Shown one piece after another: positions 17,081-25,549 of a stretch of DNA of 64,000 nucleotides. The position numbers and the translations under genes are program-made. The stretch lies in NCBI GenBank assembly GCA_964603985.1, contig CAZRXG010000009.1, positions 55,308-119,307 of the forward strand, written 5' to 3'. The notes beneath the pieces were generated by a model. That model made no database searches, was not told where the DNA came from, and saw only the letters and a list, made by a program, of their open reading frames with translations. Source of the DNA: CAZRXG01 sp964603985 (lineage in GTDB: Bacteria; Chloroflexota; Anaerolineae; Aggregatilineales; UBA3940). Position 1 is the first letter of the stretch. Each line of letters opens with the position of its first letter.

Positions 17081-17370
17081 AGAAAAAGCCTCTTTCGTAC
17101 AAGGACGAAAGAGGCTTCGCGGTGCCACCTTGCTTAAGCCATCTCCCTGACGGGATGGGCTTCACTCAATTAGGGTACGGGCTGCTATCGCCGATACCCC
17201 GCGCTCTGATAACGGTGCGCTCTCCGTTGCGAACTACTTGGTCTGGTGCCGTTCGTCCACAAGACTCACTGGCCCATTCAGCACCTGCGCTTGTACCACC
17301 CTCGCAGCATCCGGCGGCTCTCTGAACACCGCTTTGGCGCTTACTATTCCAGGTCGCAGTCGTCTCGGTT
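17081..17370 (-). promoter_or_regulatory. T-box riboswitch (tryptophan) upstream of trpE
   Basis: On the minus strand the 14-nt T-box core AAGGTGGCACCGCGA lies at 17117-17131. It is followed at once by the arm of a strong terminator, the standard arrangement of T-box leaders. The ~290-nt upstream leader contains a Stem I-like region with AGAGAG. The triplet TGG at 17274-17276 (context GAATGGGC) is the likely specifier for tRNA-Trp. Uncharged tRNA-Trp would pair with TGG and the T-box bulge and stabilise the antiterminator, turning on trpEGDCFBA. Confidence 0.92.
17083..17117 (-). terminator. T-box intrinsic terminator before trpE
   Basis: AAGCCTCTTTCGT and ACGAAAGAGGCTT form a 13-bp perfect stem with a 6-nt loop, followed on the minus strand by a T5 run. 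The 5' arm abuts the T-box core, so antiterminator and terminator are mutually exclusive. Confidence 0.92.
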
Positions 17371-17387
17371 TTTAGCTGTTGAAAAGA

Positions 17388-17416
17388 ATAGTAACGGTAT
17401 ATTGTCGGGATGTCAA
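17388..17416 (-). promoter_or_regulatory. Promoter of the trp operon
   Basis: TTGACA (17411-17416), a 17-bp spacer and TACTAT (17388-17393) on the minus strand. It starts transcription a few bases upstream of the T-box leader. Confidence 0.75.
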
Positions 17417-17482
17417 GCCCTCTTCACTCCATTCGCGAAGTATATCACCTCACGGGCACGGTTCGACACACGTCCGTTTAGG

Positions 17483-17555
17483 TGAGGGCGGCAGGACTCG
17501 AACCTGCGGCCAAGAGCTTAAAAGGCTCCTGCTCTACCACCTGAGCTACGCCCCC
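17483..17555 (-). tRNA. tRNA-Lys (anticodon TTT)
   Basis: A 73-nt cloverleaf. The acceptor arms are GGGGGCG and CGCCCTC with A73, the D-arm is GCTCAGGTGGTAGAGC, and the anticodon stem GGAGC/GCTCT encloses loop CTTTTAA. The T-arm is GCAGGTTCGAGTCCTGC. Anticodon TTT is at 17520-17522. CCA is not encoded. It lies between the trp promoter and dnaN. Confidence 0.95.
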
Positions 17556-17628
17556 TGCTGCGGCGAAGTATACCGCAGGGCCTGAGCTTGTGCCAAGCCC
17601 CTGCACAGTTCACCCACCGCTCATTTGC

Positions 17629-17657
17629 TTGAATAAACACAACATATGTTGTATACT
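17629..17657 (+). promoter_or_regulatory. dnaN promoter with palindromic operator in the spacer
   Basis: TTGAAT (17629-17634), a 17-bp spacer and TATACT (17652-17657). The 14-bp perfect palindrome ACAACATATGTTGT (17639-17652) occupies the spacer and touches the -10 box, the usual place for a repressor operator. The regulator is unknown. Confidence 0.55.
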
Positions 17658-17713
17658 CACACTAATAGATTTGTTGAGTTCGCACAACAGTCCTGCGATG
17701 GAGGGAGGAAAAC

Positions 17714-18856
17714 ATGGGTATGCGTGTATCTTGTCTGCAAGACAATCTGGCACGTGGCCTCAATGTCGTCGGGCGTGCCGTCGGCACGCGCAGCCCTCTA
17801 CCGATCACGTCCAACGTCCTGCTGGCAACCGACAACGGGCGGCTGCGCCTGGCAGCCACCGATACCAAGTGGGGCATCGTCGCCTGGATCGGCGCCTCGG
17901 TTGAGGAGGACGGTGCTATCACCGTCCCCGCCCGCACGCTGAGCGACCTGGTCAACACGCTCTCGCCGGAGCGCATCGACATGGAGGTGGCCGTCCGCAC
18001 CAACTCGCTGCACCTGTCATGCGGTGCCACAACCGCCAAGATCAACGGCATCGACGCACAGGACTTCCCCATCATGCCGGAGCCGCAGGAAGAGGATGAC
18101 TGGCTGCCCGTCCCCACCGACGTGCTGTGCGACATCATCGCCACGGTCGTCTTTGCTGCCGCCCGTGACGACAGCCGCCCCATCCTGACCGGTGTCCTGG
18201 TCAGCTACCAGGATGGCCTGCTGGCCATGGCCTCCGCCGACGGCTTCCGCCTGGCGGTGCGTGAAGTGCCCATCGAAGCCGAGTTTTATGACGCCTTCTC
18301 TCTGGTCGTCCCGGCCAGGGTGCTCGGTGAGCTGCTGCGCATCAGCACCGACGAGGAGGAGGACATCAGCCTTGTGCTGCCCGCCGACCGCTCACAGATC
18401 ATCTTTCACATGCCCGACGCCGACGTTAACACCCAGCTCATCGGCGACGGCACTTTCCCCGACTACAACCAGATCATCCCCACCGACCTGACCACGCGCA
18501 CCATCGTCGATACTGCCGATTTCCTGCGCGCCTGCAAGCGTGCCGACATTTTCGCCCGTGAGGCCAACCACACCGTGCGTTTGAGCATCGAGCCGCAGGA
18601 GGGCGCCATCGGCGTGATGCGCGTCAGCGCCACCTCCGCCGAGACCGGCGAGAACGAAGTCATCCTCGACGCCACCATCGAGGGCGATGGCCTTGAGATC
18701 GACTTCAACGTGCGCTACCTGATCGACGTGCTTGGCGTCATCCAGCAGGATCGCGTCGTACTTGGCACCACCCGTGCAGATAAGCCCGGCGTGTTGCGCC
18801 CCCTCAACGACGACACCTTTACCTACGTTATCATGCCGATGCACAGGCGCAGGTAA
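17714..18856 (+). CDS. dnaN: DNA polymerase III sliding clamp (beta subunit)
   Basis: A 380-residue three-domain clamp that tethers DNA polymerase. It begins MRVSCLQDNLARGLNVVGRAVG, has ITVPARTLSDLVNTL in domain 1, DSRPILTGVLVSY at the domain 2 start, GTFPDYNQIIP and the C-terminal FTYVIMPMHRR, which matches the clamp's terminal PMR motif. GGAGGGAGG precedes ATG 17714. It stands alone, without dnaA or recF next to it. The length is ordinary. Confidence 0.93.
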   Translation: MGMRVSCLQDNLARGLNVVGRAVGTRSPLPITSNVLLATDNGRLRLAATDTKWGIVAWIGASVEEDGAITVPARTLSDLVNTLSPERIDMEVAVRTNSLHLSCGATTAKINGIDAQDFPIMPEPQEEDDWLPVPTDVLCDIIATVVFAAARDDSRPILTGVLVSYQDGLLAMASADGFRLAVREVPIEAEFYDAFSLVVPARVLGELLRISTDEEEDISLVLPADRSQIIFHMPDADVNTQLIGDGTFPDYNQIIPTDLTTRTIVDTADFLRACKRADIFAREANHTVRLSIEPQEGAIGVMRVSATSAETGENEVILDATIEGDGLEIDFNVRYLIDVLGVIQQDRVVLGTTRADKPGVLRPLNDDTFTYVIMPMHRRR

Positions 18857-18900
18857 CCGCGAAAAAGCCCCACAGTTCTCTCCAGGGTTTCCTATGTCCA

Positions 18901-18930
18901 AACGTCCGGCGGGTGCATACGCCGGACGTT
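18901..18930 (+). terminator. Terminator hairpin after dnaN
   Basis: AACGTCCGGCG and CGCCGGACGTT form an 11-bp perfect stem with an 8-nt loop, followed by a pyrimidine-rich stretch (CTCTGCTTCTCC) but no true T-run. Confidence 0.6.
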
Positions 18931-19057
18931 CTCTGCTTCTCCAGACCGGTGCTGTGCCGCCGACCTCCTTTTGACACCATCCCAACCTTGCTGTATTTTA
19001 CACGTGGCTTTGCCTGAGGGAATCACTTGACGGTTCAAAGAGGGAGTGTCCCTTTCG

Positions 19058-22000
19058 GTGACTGAGAAAACACCCCGGCCCCAGCCGATCACATTCCGGC
19101 GCAGCCACCAGTTGCGTCCATCCGGAGTGCTGCTCCTGGACGTTGGTCTGTGGCTGGTGATCGGCGTCTTTGGCCTGTACAACGCCGTTCTGGATCTGTC
19201 AGGGGCCGACGCCGGGTGGGCTTACTTTGCCACCGGGCTGCTTCTAATCCCGACCCTGCTCAGCCACGTCGAGCTGCGCAACTGGATAGGCTTCAGCGGT
19301 GGCAGCTACCGCCCCATCCGGGCGATGGAGCGGCCTCAGGTGACCTTCCTGGCCGGTTGGACGTATGTGCTCGGCTGGGCCGCTTTGAGCGCGCTTGTCG
19401 CGCGTCTCTTCGCCCGCTACGCAGGTGACCTGATCGGCCTCGTCACGCCCTGGCAGCTTGACGAAACGGTCCTCGCGGCGGGGATGGTCTTTGTTTTCAT
19501 CCTCGCCAACGTGCTTGGCTACCGCCCCGCCTGGCGGCTGAGCGTGCGTGTGATCAGCAGCGCCATTCTTGCCGTGGTTGCGCTGGTGGTAGTGCTCCTC
19601 GCCAGAGTGATGGGCACGTCCGGGCCGGTCTCTCCGGCTGCTTCAGGGGGTGGGCACTTCTTCACGGCGGTGGCCGCACTGGCGGCGGGCGCATGGAGCG
19701 CAGATATCATCTCCGAGGTCCGCAGCAGACGCCAGAAAGCGCGCGACGCCCTGCTCGGCAGCCTCGCCGGGCCTGCACTGGGCGGCATCCTGGTGATGGC
19801 CGGTCTATGGACGACTGCCCCGGCTGCCCCTCTGCGAACCCTGGTCGTTGAGATGCTGCCCATCGGCGAGCCTCTGCTGGCAGGCTTCGGGACGCTCGTG
19901 ACGGCTATTGCCTGGCAGATGATGGCCCTGCTGATGCTGCGCCGCTTCCACAGCATCGGGCGCGACGGCCTGTTCCCAGAGCGGCTGTTATTCCGCTACA
20001 CGCGCTTCAGGACACCCGTCTTCCTGATCCTTATCCAGGGCGCGCTGGCGCTGGTTGCCATCTTCGTCGGCTCGATCCTCGACCTCGCTCACCTGGCGGC
20101 CTTCGCCTTTCTCCTCCTGCAGATCGGTGTAAACGTGGCGGCCATTGCCCTGGCGAAGTCCCCCCACACCGGGGATCGGGGCTTTTTTCTGCCATTCTAC
20201 CCCGTGATCCCGGCCTCAGGCGCGGCCATCAGCTTCCTGCTGCTGGTCGCCATTCCCTTGTGGCCAATGGGTCTGCTGGGGCTGGGCTGGCTTGCCATCG
20301 GGCTGCTGCTTTACTGGCAGTTTGGCCGCAACCGCATACGAACCTCCCAACTGGGCGTCACCGTTTTCCAGGATACCGCCCGCCGCCCCGATGTTACATC
20401 TGACTATCCGGTGGTCGTCCCCATCGCCAACCCAGACACCGCCATGAATCTGGTCGCCTTCGGTGCCGAGGCCGCCCGGCATCACGGCGGGCATCTGGTG
20501 ATCGTGCAGGTGATCGCGGTCCCGGAGCAGCTCCCTCTCGACTCGGCCCGCTACCAGGCCCAGCAGAGGCTCGATCTCCTGGAGCGCGTCCTCCAGGAGG
20601 CAGAGCGCTACAACGTGCGCGTCGAGGGTATCACGCGCCTGTCGCGCAGCGTGGCGCAGGGCATCATTGACACCATGACCGAAGAGTCGGCGCGCCTGTG
20701 CATCATGGGATGGAACGCCCGCCCGCGCAGCCCCGGTCGCCGGGGATTGGGGCACGTCCTTGACCAGGTCATCGAAAGCGCCATCTGTGACATCGCCATT
20801 GTGCGCGGCGATTGGGACCGCCAGCTCAGCCGCGTGCTGGTGCCCGCCTCGACCGGCCCGCACGCGCCGTGTGCCGCCGAGCTCGCTCTCGCGCTCACGT
20901 CCGACTCAGATGGTGAGGTCACCCTGCTGAACGTCGCCCGGCCCGACGACGGGGAGGACGGCCTGCTCCAGGGACACGCCCTGCTCGATGGGCTGCGAGA
21001 GAAGCTCACCGACCCCGCGCGCGTCGCCAACCGCGTGACGGCAGCCGACAACCCACTGGACGGTATCCTCGCCGCCGCCGAGGATCAGGATGCCATCCTC
21101 ATGGGCGTCAGCGAGCCGGGCTTCCTTGAGCAGCCTGTGGTCTCGCAGCTTCCCGTCCAACTGGCCCATCAGACCGAGCTCCCCCTCGCCCTGATACGCA
21201 ACTATGCCGGGCTGACCAGCCTGGTTGCGCGCAAGGCGTGGCAGTCATTGGCCGATATCCTGCCCTCCCTCGATGTGGAGGAGCAGATGCAGGTCTACCG
21301 CGCCATGCAGCGGGCGGCGCGCCCCAACATCAACTACTTCGTCCTGATCGCCCTCTCCGCCCTGATCGCGACGCTGGGCCTGCTGCTCAACAGCCCGGCG
21401 GTGATCATCGGCGCGATGCTCGTCGCCCCCCTGATGAGCCCCATCGTCGCGACGGCAACCGGGATCGTCTTCGGCGATGTCCGCACCCTGCGCGACGCGG
21501 TGTCCTCGACCGTGCAGGGCGTCCTGGCCGCCGTCTTTATCGCCACCCTGGCGTCACTGGTCACGCCGCTGGCCGAGGCCACCCCGGAGGTGTTGGCCCG
21601 CACCCGGCCCACTCTCCTCGACCTGATGGTGGCGCTGTTTTCCGGCATGGCCGGGGCCTACGCCATCGCCCGCAAAGAGGTCGGCGAGGCGCTGCCCGGC
21701 GTCGCCATCGCCGCCGCCCTGATGCCGCCCGTGTGCACCATCGGTATTGGCATAGCACTAGGACAGGCCGGCGTTGCCTTCGGCGCGCTCCTGCTGTTTA
21801 CCGCCAACCTAGTCGCCATCATCTTCTCTTCGGTGGTGGTTTTTCTGCTGCTCGGCATCCGTCCCCCGCGCAGCCCGGATCGCCAGCGCCAGTTGCGTCG
21901 CGGCCTGCTCATCTCCATCGCGTCTCTCCTGGTCATCAGCCTGCCGCTGGGCTACGTTCTGTTCCGCGCCGTCGAGCAGGATCGCATCGAGAGCCAAGCC

Positions 22001-22237
22001 AGAGAGATCGTGCGTGAGGCGACCGCCGGGTGGGAGAACACCCAACTTGTTGACTTCAATGTCGAGTACGGCTGGCGTGAGGTGATCATCACCGGGACCC
22101 TGTACACCACCAGCGATGTCACGGACAACGATCTGCAGGCTCTTAAGGAGAAGTTGACGGCAGCCGCCCTCCGCCAGGCGGTTCGCGTCCGTCTGTTCAT
22201 CGTCAAGGGAACCCTGCTGGAGGGGGAGGCCCCCTGA
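19058..22237 (+). CDS. Giant fusion: APC-type permease + two UspA-like domains + DUF389 membrane domain
   Basis: A predicted 1059-residue membrane protein. Residues about 20-420 form an amino-acid/polyamine permease-like block of many hydrophobic helices (for example GVLLLDVGLWLVIGVFGLYN). Residues about 430-700 look like two universal-stress-protein domains (PVVVPIANPDTAMNLV... and RVLVPASTGPHAPCAAELAL). Residues about 730-930 match DUF389 (INYFVLIALSALIATLGLLL, GAMLVAPLMSPI, AIAAALMPPVCTIGIGIALG). A final helix and a ~90-residue soluble tail follow. GTG 19058 is chosen because AGAGGGAG lies 11 bp upstream; GTG 19046 would abut it. Substrate unknown. The USP domains suggest nucleotide-sensitive transport. 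Confidence 0.8.
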   Translation: MTEKTPRPQPITFRRSHQLRPSGVLLLDVGLWLVIGVFGLYNAVLDLSGADAGWAYFATGLLLIPTLLSHVELRNWIGFSGGSYRPIRAMERPQVTFLAGWTYVLGWAALSALVARLFARYAGDLIGLVTPWQLDETVLAAGMVFVFILANVLGYRPAWRLSVRVISSAILAVVALVVVLLARVMGTSGPVSPAASGGGHFFTAVAALAAGAWSADIISEVRSRRQKARDALLGSLAGPALGGILVMAGLWTTAPAAPLRTLVVEMLPIGEPLLAGFGTLVTAIAWQMMALLMLRRFHSIGRDGLFPERLLFRYTRFRTPVFLILIQGALALVAIFVGSILDLAHLAAFAFLLLQIGVNVAAIALAKSPHTGDRGFFLPFYPVIPASGAAISFLLLVAIPLWPMGLLGLGWLAIGLLLYWQFGRNRIRTSQLGVTVFQDTARRPDVTSDYPVVVPIANPDTAMNLVAFGAEAARHHGGHLVIVQVIAVPEQLPLDSARYQAQQRLDLLERVLQEAERYNVRVEGITRLSRSVAQGIIDTMTEESARLCIMGWNARPRSPGRRGLGHVLDQVIESAICDIAIVRGDWDRQLSRVLVPASTGPHAPCAAELALALTSDSDGEVTLLNVARPDDGEDGLLQGHALLDGLREKLTDPARVANRVTAADNPLDGILAAAEDQDAILMGVSEPGFLEQPVVSQLPVQLAHQTELPLALIRNYAGLTSLVARKAWQSLADILPSLDVEEQMQVYRAMQRAARPNINYFVLIALSALIATLGLLLNSPAVIIGAMLVAPLMSPIVATATGIVFGDVRTLRDAVSSTVQGVLAAVFIATLASLVTPLAEATPEVLARTRPTLLDLMVALFSGMAGAYAIARKEVGEALPGVAIAAALMPPVCTIGIGIALGQAGVAFGALLLFTANLVAIIFSSVVVFLLLGIRPPRSPDRQRQLRRGLLISIASLLVISLPLGYVLFRAVEQDRIESQAREIVREATAGWENTQLVDFNVEYGWREVIITGTLYTTSDVTDNDLQALKEKLTAAALRQAVRVRLFIVKGTLLEGEAP

Positions 22238-22244
22238 GGGACTG

Positions 22245-22370
22245 ATGCGCAAATATCTGCGTCGACTGGCAGAATCCGATCTCATGATGGTGCTCTGGCT
22301 TTTCGGGTTGGCAGCGGCCACGTTGATCGATAAACTCTGGAAAACACCCGGTTCCAGGGGGAAGAGTTGA
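22245..22370 (+). CDS. Small predicted membrane protein (41 aa)
   Basis: A 41-residue frame starting MRKYLRRLAESDLMMV, with one hydrophobic segment (MMVLWLFGLAAATLI) flanked by basic residues. It starts 7 bp after the permease fusion stop and ends exactly at the base before the methyltransferase ATG, so it is packed like an operon member. GGGGGAGG lies 10-20 bp upstream. No family recognised. Confidence 0.5.
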   Translation: MRKYLRRLAESDLMMVLWLFGLAAATLIDKLWKTPGSRGKS

Positions 22371-23033
22371 ATGGGTAGCCCGACTCTATATCAATTCGGC
22401 GTGACTAAGCTTCACATGTTCCAGCCGCCGGTTCTGGAAGTGGGCAGCAAGGACTACGGCAACACAGCCTCCTTTCGCCAGCACTTCCCCGACCAGGTCT
22501 ACGTTGGCATCGACATGCTTGAAGGCCCCGGCGTTGATCGCGTGCTGGATCTGACGGAGGATTTCGAGTCGGTTGACCGCGTGCTCGACGGGCAGCGCTT
22601 CCGCACGATTATATGCCTGTGCGTCTTAGAGCACTGCGCCCGCCCCTTCAAGATGGCCGAGAACATCGAGCGGCTGCTCGAACCCGGCGGCATCGTCTAC
22701 GTGTCCGCCCCATTTTCCTGGCGGCTGCACGGCTATCCCGACGATTACTGGCGCTTCACGCCGTCCGGCATCAGGCAGCTTTTCCCCTCAATTGAGTTCA
22801 AGGACGAGGACTGCTGCCTGAGCACCAGCCGCGCCTACGAGTATTTCCCCATCGACAGCGTTCCGCGCAGCGAGTTCGATGTCGAAAAAGGCATGCGCAA
22901 AGGCCAGTACGGGCCGCTGACCGCGCGCTGGATTCATTTCCTGTGGCGTCACGAGCTGCTCCCCTGGCTGGTTCGCTGGGCTTACCTCCATCCCCCGATC
23001 AACGTCAACATGATCGGCACCAGGCACACATAA
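22371..23033 (+). CDS. SAM-dependent methyltransferase-like protein (class I)
   Basis: A 220-residue protein with a Rossmann methyltransferase pattern. Motif I-like VLEVGSKDYGN is at about residue 20, an acidic strand end in YVGIDMLEGPGVD at about 43, and a Type-11-like TIICLCVLEHCARPFKMAENIERLLEPGGIVYVS block at about 80-113. PFSWRLHGYPDDYWRFTPSG follows and is common in methyltransferases next to glycan or surface genes. The SAM glycine motif is degenerate (EVGSKDYG). GGGGGAAGAG precedes the ATG. Substrate unknown. Confidence 0.75.
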   Translation: MGSPTLYQFGVTKLHMFQPPVLEVGSKDYGNTASFRQHFPDQVYVGIDMLEGPGVDRVLDLTEDFESVDRVLDGQRFRTIICLCVLEHCARPFKMAENIERLLEPGGIVYVSAPFSWRLHGYPDDYWRFTPSGIRQLFPSIEFKDEDCCLSTSRAYEYFPIDSVPRSEFDVEKGMRKGQYGPLTARWIHFLWRHELLPWLVRWAYLHPPINVNMIGTRHT

Positions 23034-23043
23034 ACGGTATCCA

Positions 23044-25023
23044 ATGCACAAATCATCCCCGAAACCCGATACCCCGCGCGGCCTCTCGCGCCCGATGATC
23101 GCCGCGCTGGGCTTTCTCATCCTGAGCCTGGCCGTCTCCGGCCTGATCATCGCCCGTGTTTTCTCCGGGCCGCCCGAAGCGGTGCCTTCGACAGCCGCAC
23201 CGACGCCCGTCGCTCCCTCACCTTCACCGACCGTCCCCCCGACCGCCCCGCCGCAGGATACAGCGACCGGCAGCCCATCGCCGGAGGCCTCATCCGCGCC
23301 GACTTCCATCCCCGCCGACGCCCCACTGGTCAGCGTTGCCGCCCTCGACACCAGCGCCGACCCGGCCACCGGCGAGCGGCTGGCGGAGGCCATTCGGGCC
23401 ACTCTGGAGACCGCTGCGCTGCCCACCCCGGCGGTCATCCTGCCGATTTCTCTCCCACCTGAGACCATCTCCCCGGACGGCATCTCTGCCACCCACGATG
23501 CGCCCGGCAGCGACCTGCTGGTCGTCTGGGCGGACGCCGGGAACGGCCTGCTGAGCGTGTACCTGTTCTCCTCCTCCGGGCCACCCCTCGCCCGCGTCGA
23601 CGCCGCGTCTCCTCTGTGGGCGATGCTCGCACCGGAGAGCTTCCCCGTGTACGCCGACCGGGACGGCGATCTGGCCCTCCCCGCCGGACTGGCCGCCGGG
23701 GCGCTTGAGATGCGAGCCGGGGCCACCGAGGCAGCACTTATGCGATTTCGCGCCCTACAAGCCCGACCCCTCGACGTGCCCATCGCCGCCCAAAGCACAA
23801 ACCAAGCCGCGATCCTCTTCACCATTGGCGGGGCGCAGGCCGCGCGGGGCGACCTGACCGGCTCGCTGCAAACCTACAGCCAGGCTCTCCGCCTACGGGA
23901 CGATTTCCCAGCGGCGCGCATCAACCGGGGCAACGTCTACCTCGCGCTGGGCGATGCCGCCGCCGCCCTGACCGCCTGCGACCGTGCTCTGGCTGCGGTT
24001 CCGGATCACCTCCCCGCACTCTACTGCCGCGTCATGGCCCACCAGGCCGCCGGTGATCTCGACGCCGCCCTCGCCGACGCCGACCAGCTCATCGAGCTGG
24101 CCCCTGACACCGCCTGGAGCGCCAACCTGCGCGGCTCCGTCAGCTACCTGCGCGGCGACTATCAGGCCGCCCTGGCCGACTTCGAGGCGGCTGCCGCTGC
24201 CGATCCCGACGCCTCCATCCCCCTGTTCAACCAGGCGACTGCCCTTTTCCATCTGGAGGACTACCCACAGGCCATCTCGACCTACAACGCCGCCCTCGCC
24301 CTCCAACCGGACAACCCGGTCTATCACCTGTACCAGGGGCTGGCCTACCGCGCGTCAGGCGACCCCGTTCAGGCCGAGCGGGCCTACAACCGGGCCATCA
24401 GCCTCGACCGCGCCTATCTGGATGCCTATATTCAACGGGCGCGCCTGCGCTTCGAGACGGGTAACTATGACAAGGCCCTGTCCGACGCCGATCAGGCCCT
24501 CGCCCTGAACCCCGACGAGGGGCGTGCCTACGCCGTCATCGGCGACGTTTATCTCGCGCTGGAGGATTTCGTCGCCGCAGAGGAAGCTTACACCGCCGCT
24601 ATCGAGCTCGGCGTGGCGGACGCGGCAGTCTACGCCGGGCGCGGCTGGGCCTGGCAGCGGCGGCGCTATTACGAGCCTGCGGTCAGGGACTACCAGGAGG
24701 CGCTGCGCCTCGGCGCGGACGACCCCACGCTGCTCCTGCGCCTGGGGTTTGCGTTTTACGAGATCGGCCGTCACGAGGACGCCCTCGACGCGCTGCTGGG
24801 CGCAGTCAACGGCGGCCTGGATACCGCAGAGGCCCACGCCGCGCTGGCACTGGCGCTCGACGCCAACCTGCGGCGGTCCGAAGCCGAGCAGGAATTCCAA
24901 CACGCCATCGATTTAGACTCTAACTACGCCGATCTGGATTTTCTGGCCGAACAGCCACTGTGGTCGGAGAGTGCCATCTCGCGCGCCCTGACCATTCTGC
25001 GCCGCCTGGAGGCCGATTCGTAG
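23044..25023 (+). CDS. Membrane-anchored tetratricopeptide repeat protein
   Basis: A 659-residue protein. One N-terminal membrane anchor (about 18-40, MIAALGFLILSLAVSGLIIA) is followed by a Pro/Thr/Ser-rich linker (about 45-95). An uncharacterised domain (about 97-225) comes next, then about ten TPR units from 250 to 640, for example YSQALRLRDDFPAARINRGN, YNAALALQPDNPVYHLYQGL and ADQALALNPDEGRAYAVIGD. The repeats would lie outside the membrane and act as a protein-binding scaffold. It starts 10 bp after the methyltransferase stop. Partner not visible. Confidence 0.85.
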   Translation: MHKSSPKPDTPRGLSRPMIAALGFLILSLAVSGLIIARVFSGPPEAVPSTAAPTPVAPSPSPTVPPTAPPQDTATGSPSPEASSAPTSIPADAPLVSVAALDTSADPATGERLAEAIRATLETAALPTPAVILPISLPPETISPDGISATHDAPGSDLLVVWADAGNGLLSVYLFSSSGPPLARVDAASPLWAMLAPESFPVYADRDGDLALPAGLAAGALEMRAGATEAALMRFRALQARPLDVPIAAQSTNQAAILFTIGGAQAARGDLTGSLQTYSQALRLRDDFPAARINRGNVYLALGDAAAALTACDRALAAVPDHLPALYCRVMAHQAAGDLDAALADADQLIELAPDTAWSANLRGSVSYLRGDYQAALADFEAAAAADPDASIPLFNQATALFHLEDYPQAISTYNAALALQPDNPVYHLYQGLAYRASGDPVQAERAYNRAISLDRAYLDAYIQRARLRFETGNYDKALSDADQALALNPDEGRAYAVIGDVYLALEDFVAAEEAYTAAIELGVADAAVYAGRGWAWQRRRYYEPAVRDYQEALRLGADDPTLLLRLGFAFYEIGRHEDALDALLGAVNGGLDTAEAHAALALALDANLRRSEAEQEFQHAIDLDSNYADLDFLAEQPLWSESAISRALTILRRLEADS

Positions 25024-25081
25024 ATCGCCGACGCGTTGGCCGCCTGGCGAAGCATTGGCCGCCTAGCGAAGCACTGGCCGC

Positions 25082-25543
25082 TTACTCTCCGGAGGAAGGC
25101 TGACCGTCGTCCTGCCAGGTGGCCGCAAATTCGCGCAACTGCCGCATCTGGGTTGGGTTCGGGCTGAAGGCAGGTCGCCGGGTGCGCACCAGCTTTAACG
25201 CCTTCTCCAGGCTCATCCCGGTCGTGATCAGGTAGCCCGTCGCCACCGTCGGCGCGCGCCCGGCCCCGGCGCTGCAGTGCACGTATACCTTGCGCCCCTC
25301 CCGGATCATCAAGGCGATGAAGCGCGCACCGGTAGCCAGCGCCTGCACGCCCGGCCCGAACCAGTCCGGCGTTGGCAGCCACAGGTAGACCTCCGGCGCG
25401 GCCCCCGTGAAGCGATCCTGCGCTTCGGCCTGCAGGTTAACGTCCACCGTGATGTTCAGCGCCGCCAGGATGTGCCAGTCGCCCGGCTCGAAGCGGCTGC
25501 CCACGTAGAGGTTCTCTGTGATCTCGTCAAAGTCGAATCGCAT
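25082..25543 (-). CDS. Dual-specificity/tyrosine protein phosphatase family protein
   Basis: A 153-residue single-domain phosphatase. The P-loop VYVHCSAGAGRAPTVATGYL (about 88-107) carries the HCxxGxxR catalytic Cys and Arg. The upstream Asp in LWLPTPDWFGPG (about 61) can serve as general acid. N-terminal ITENLYVGSRFEPGDWHIL resembles atypical DSPs such as laforin/PTPMT-like enzymes. It is separated by 6 bp from the AIR-synthase-like gene and probably co-transcribed with it. The substrate could be a protein, a phospho-glycan or a phospholipid. Confidence 0.82.
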   Translation of the reverse strand: MRFDFDEITENLYVGSRFEPGDWHILAALNITVDVNLQAEAQDRFTGAAPEVYLWLPTPDWFGPGVQALATGARFIALMIREGRKVYVHCSAGAGRAPTVATGYLITTGMSLEKALKLVRTRRPAFSPNPTQMRQLREFAATWQDDGQPSSGE

Positions 25544-25549
25544 GCCGTC

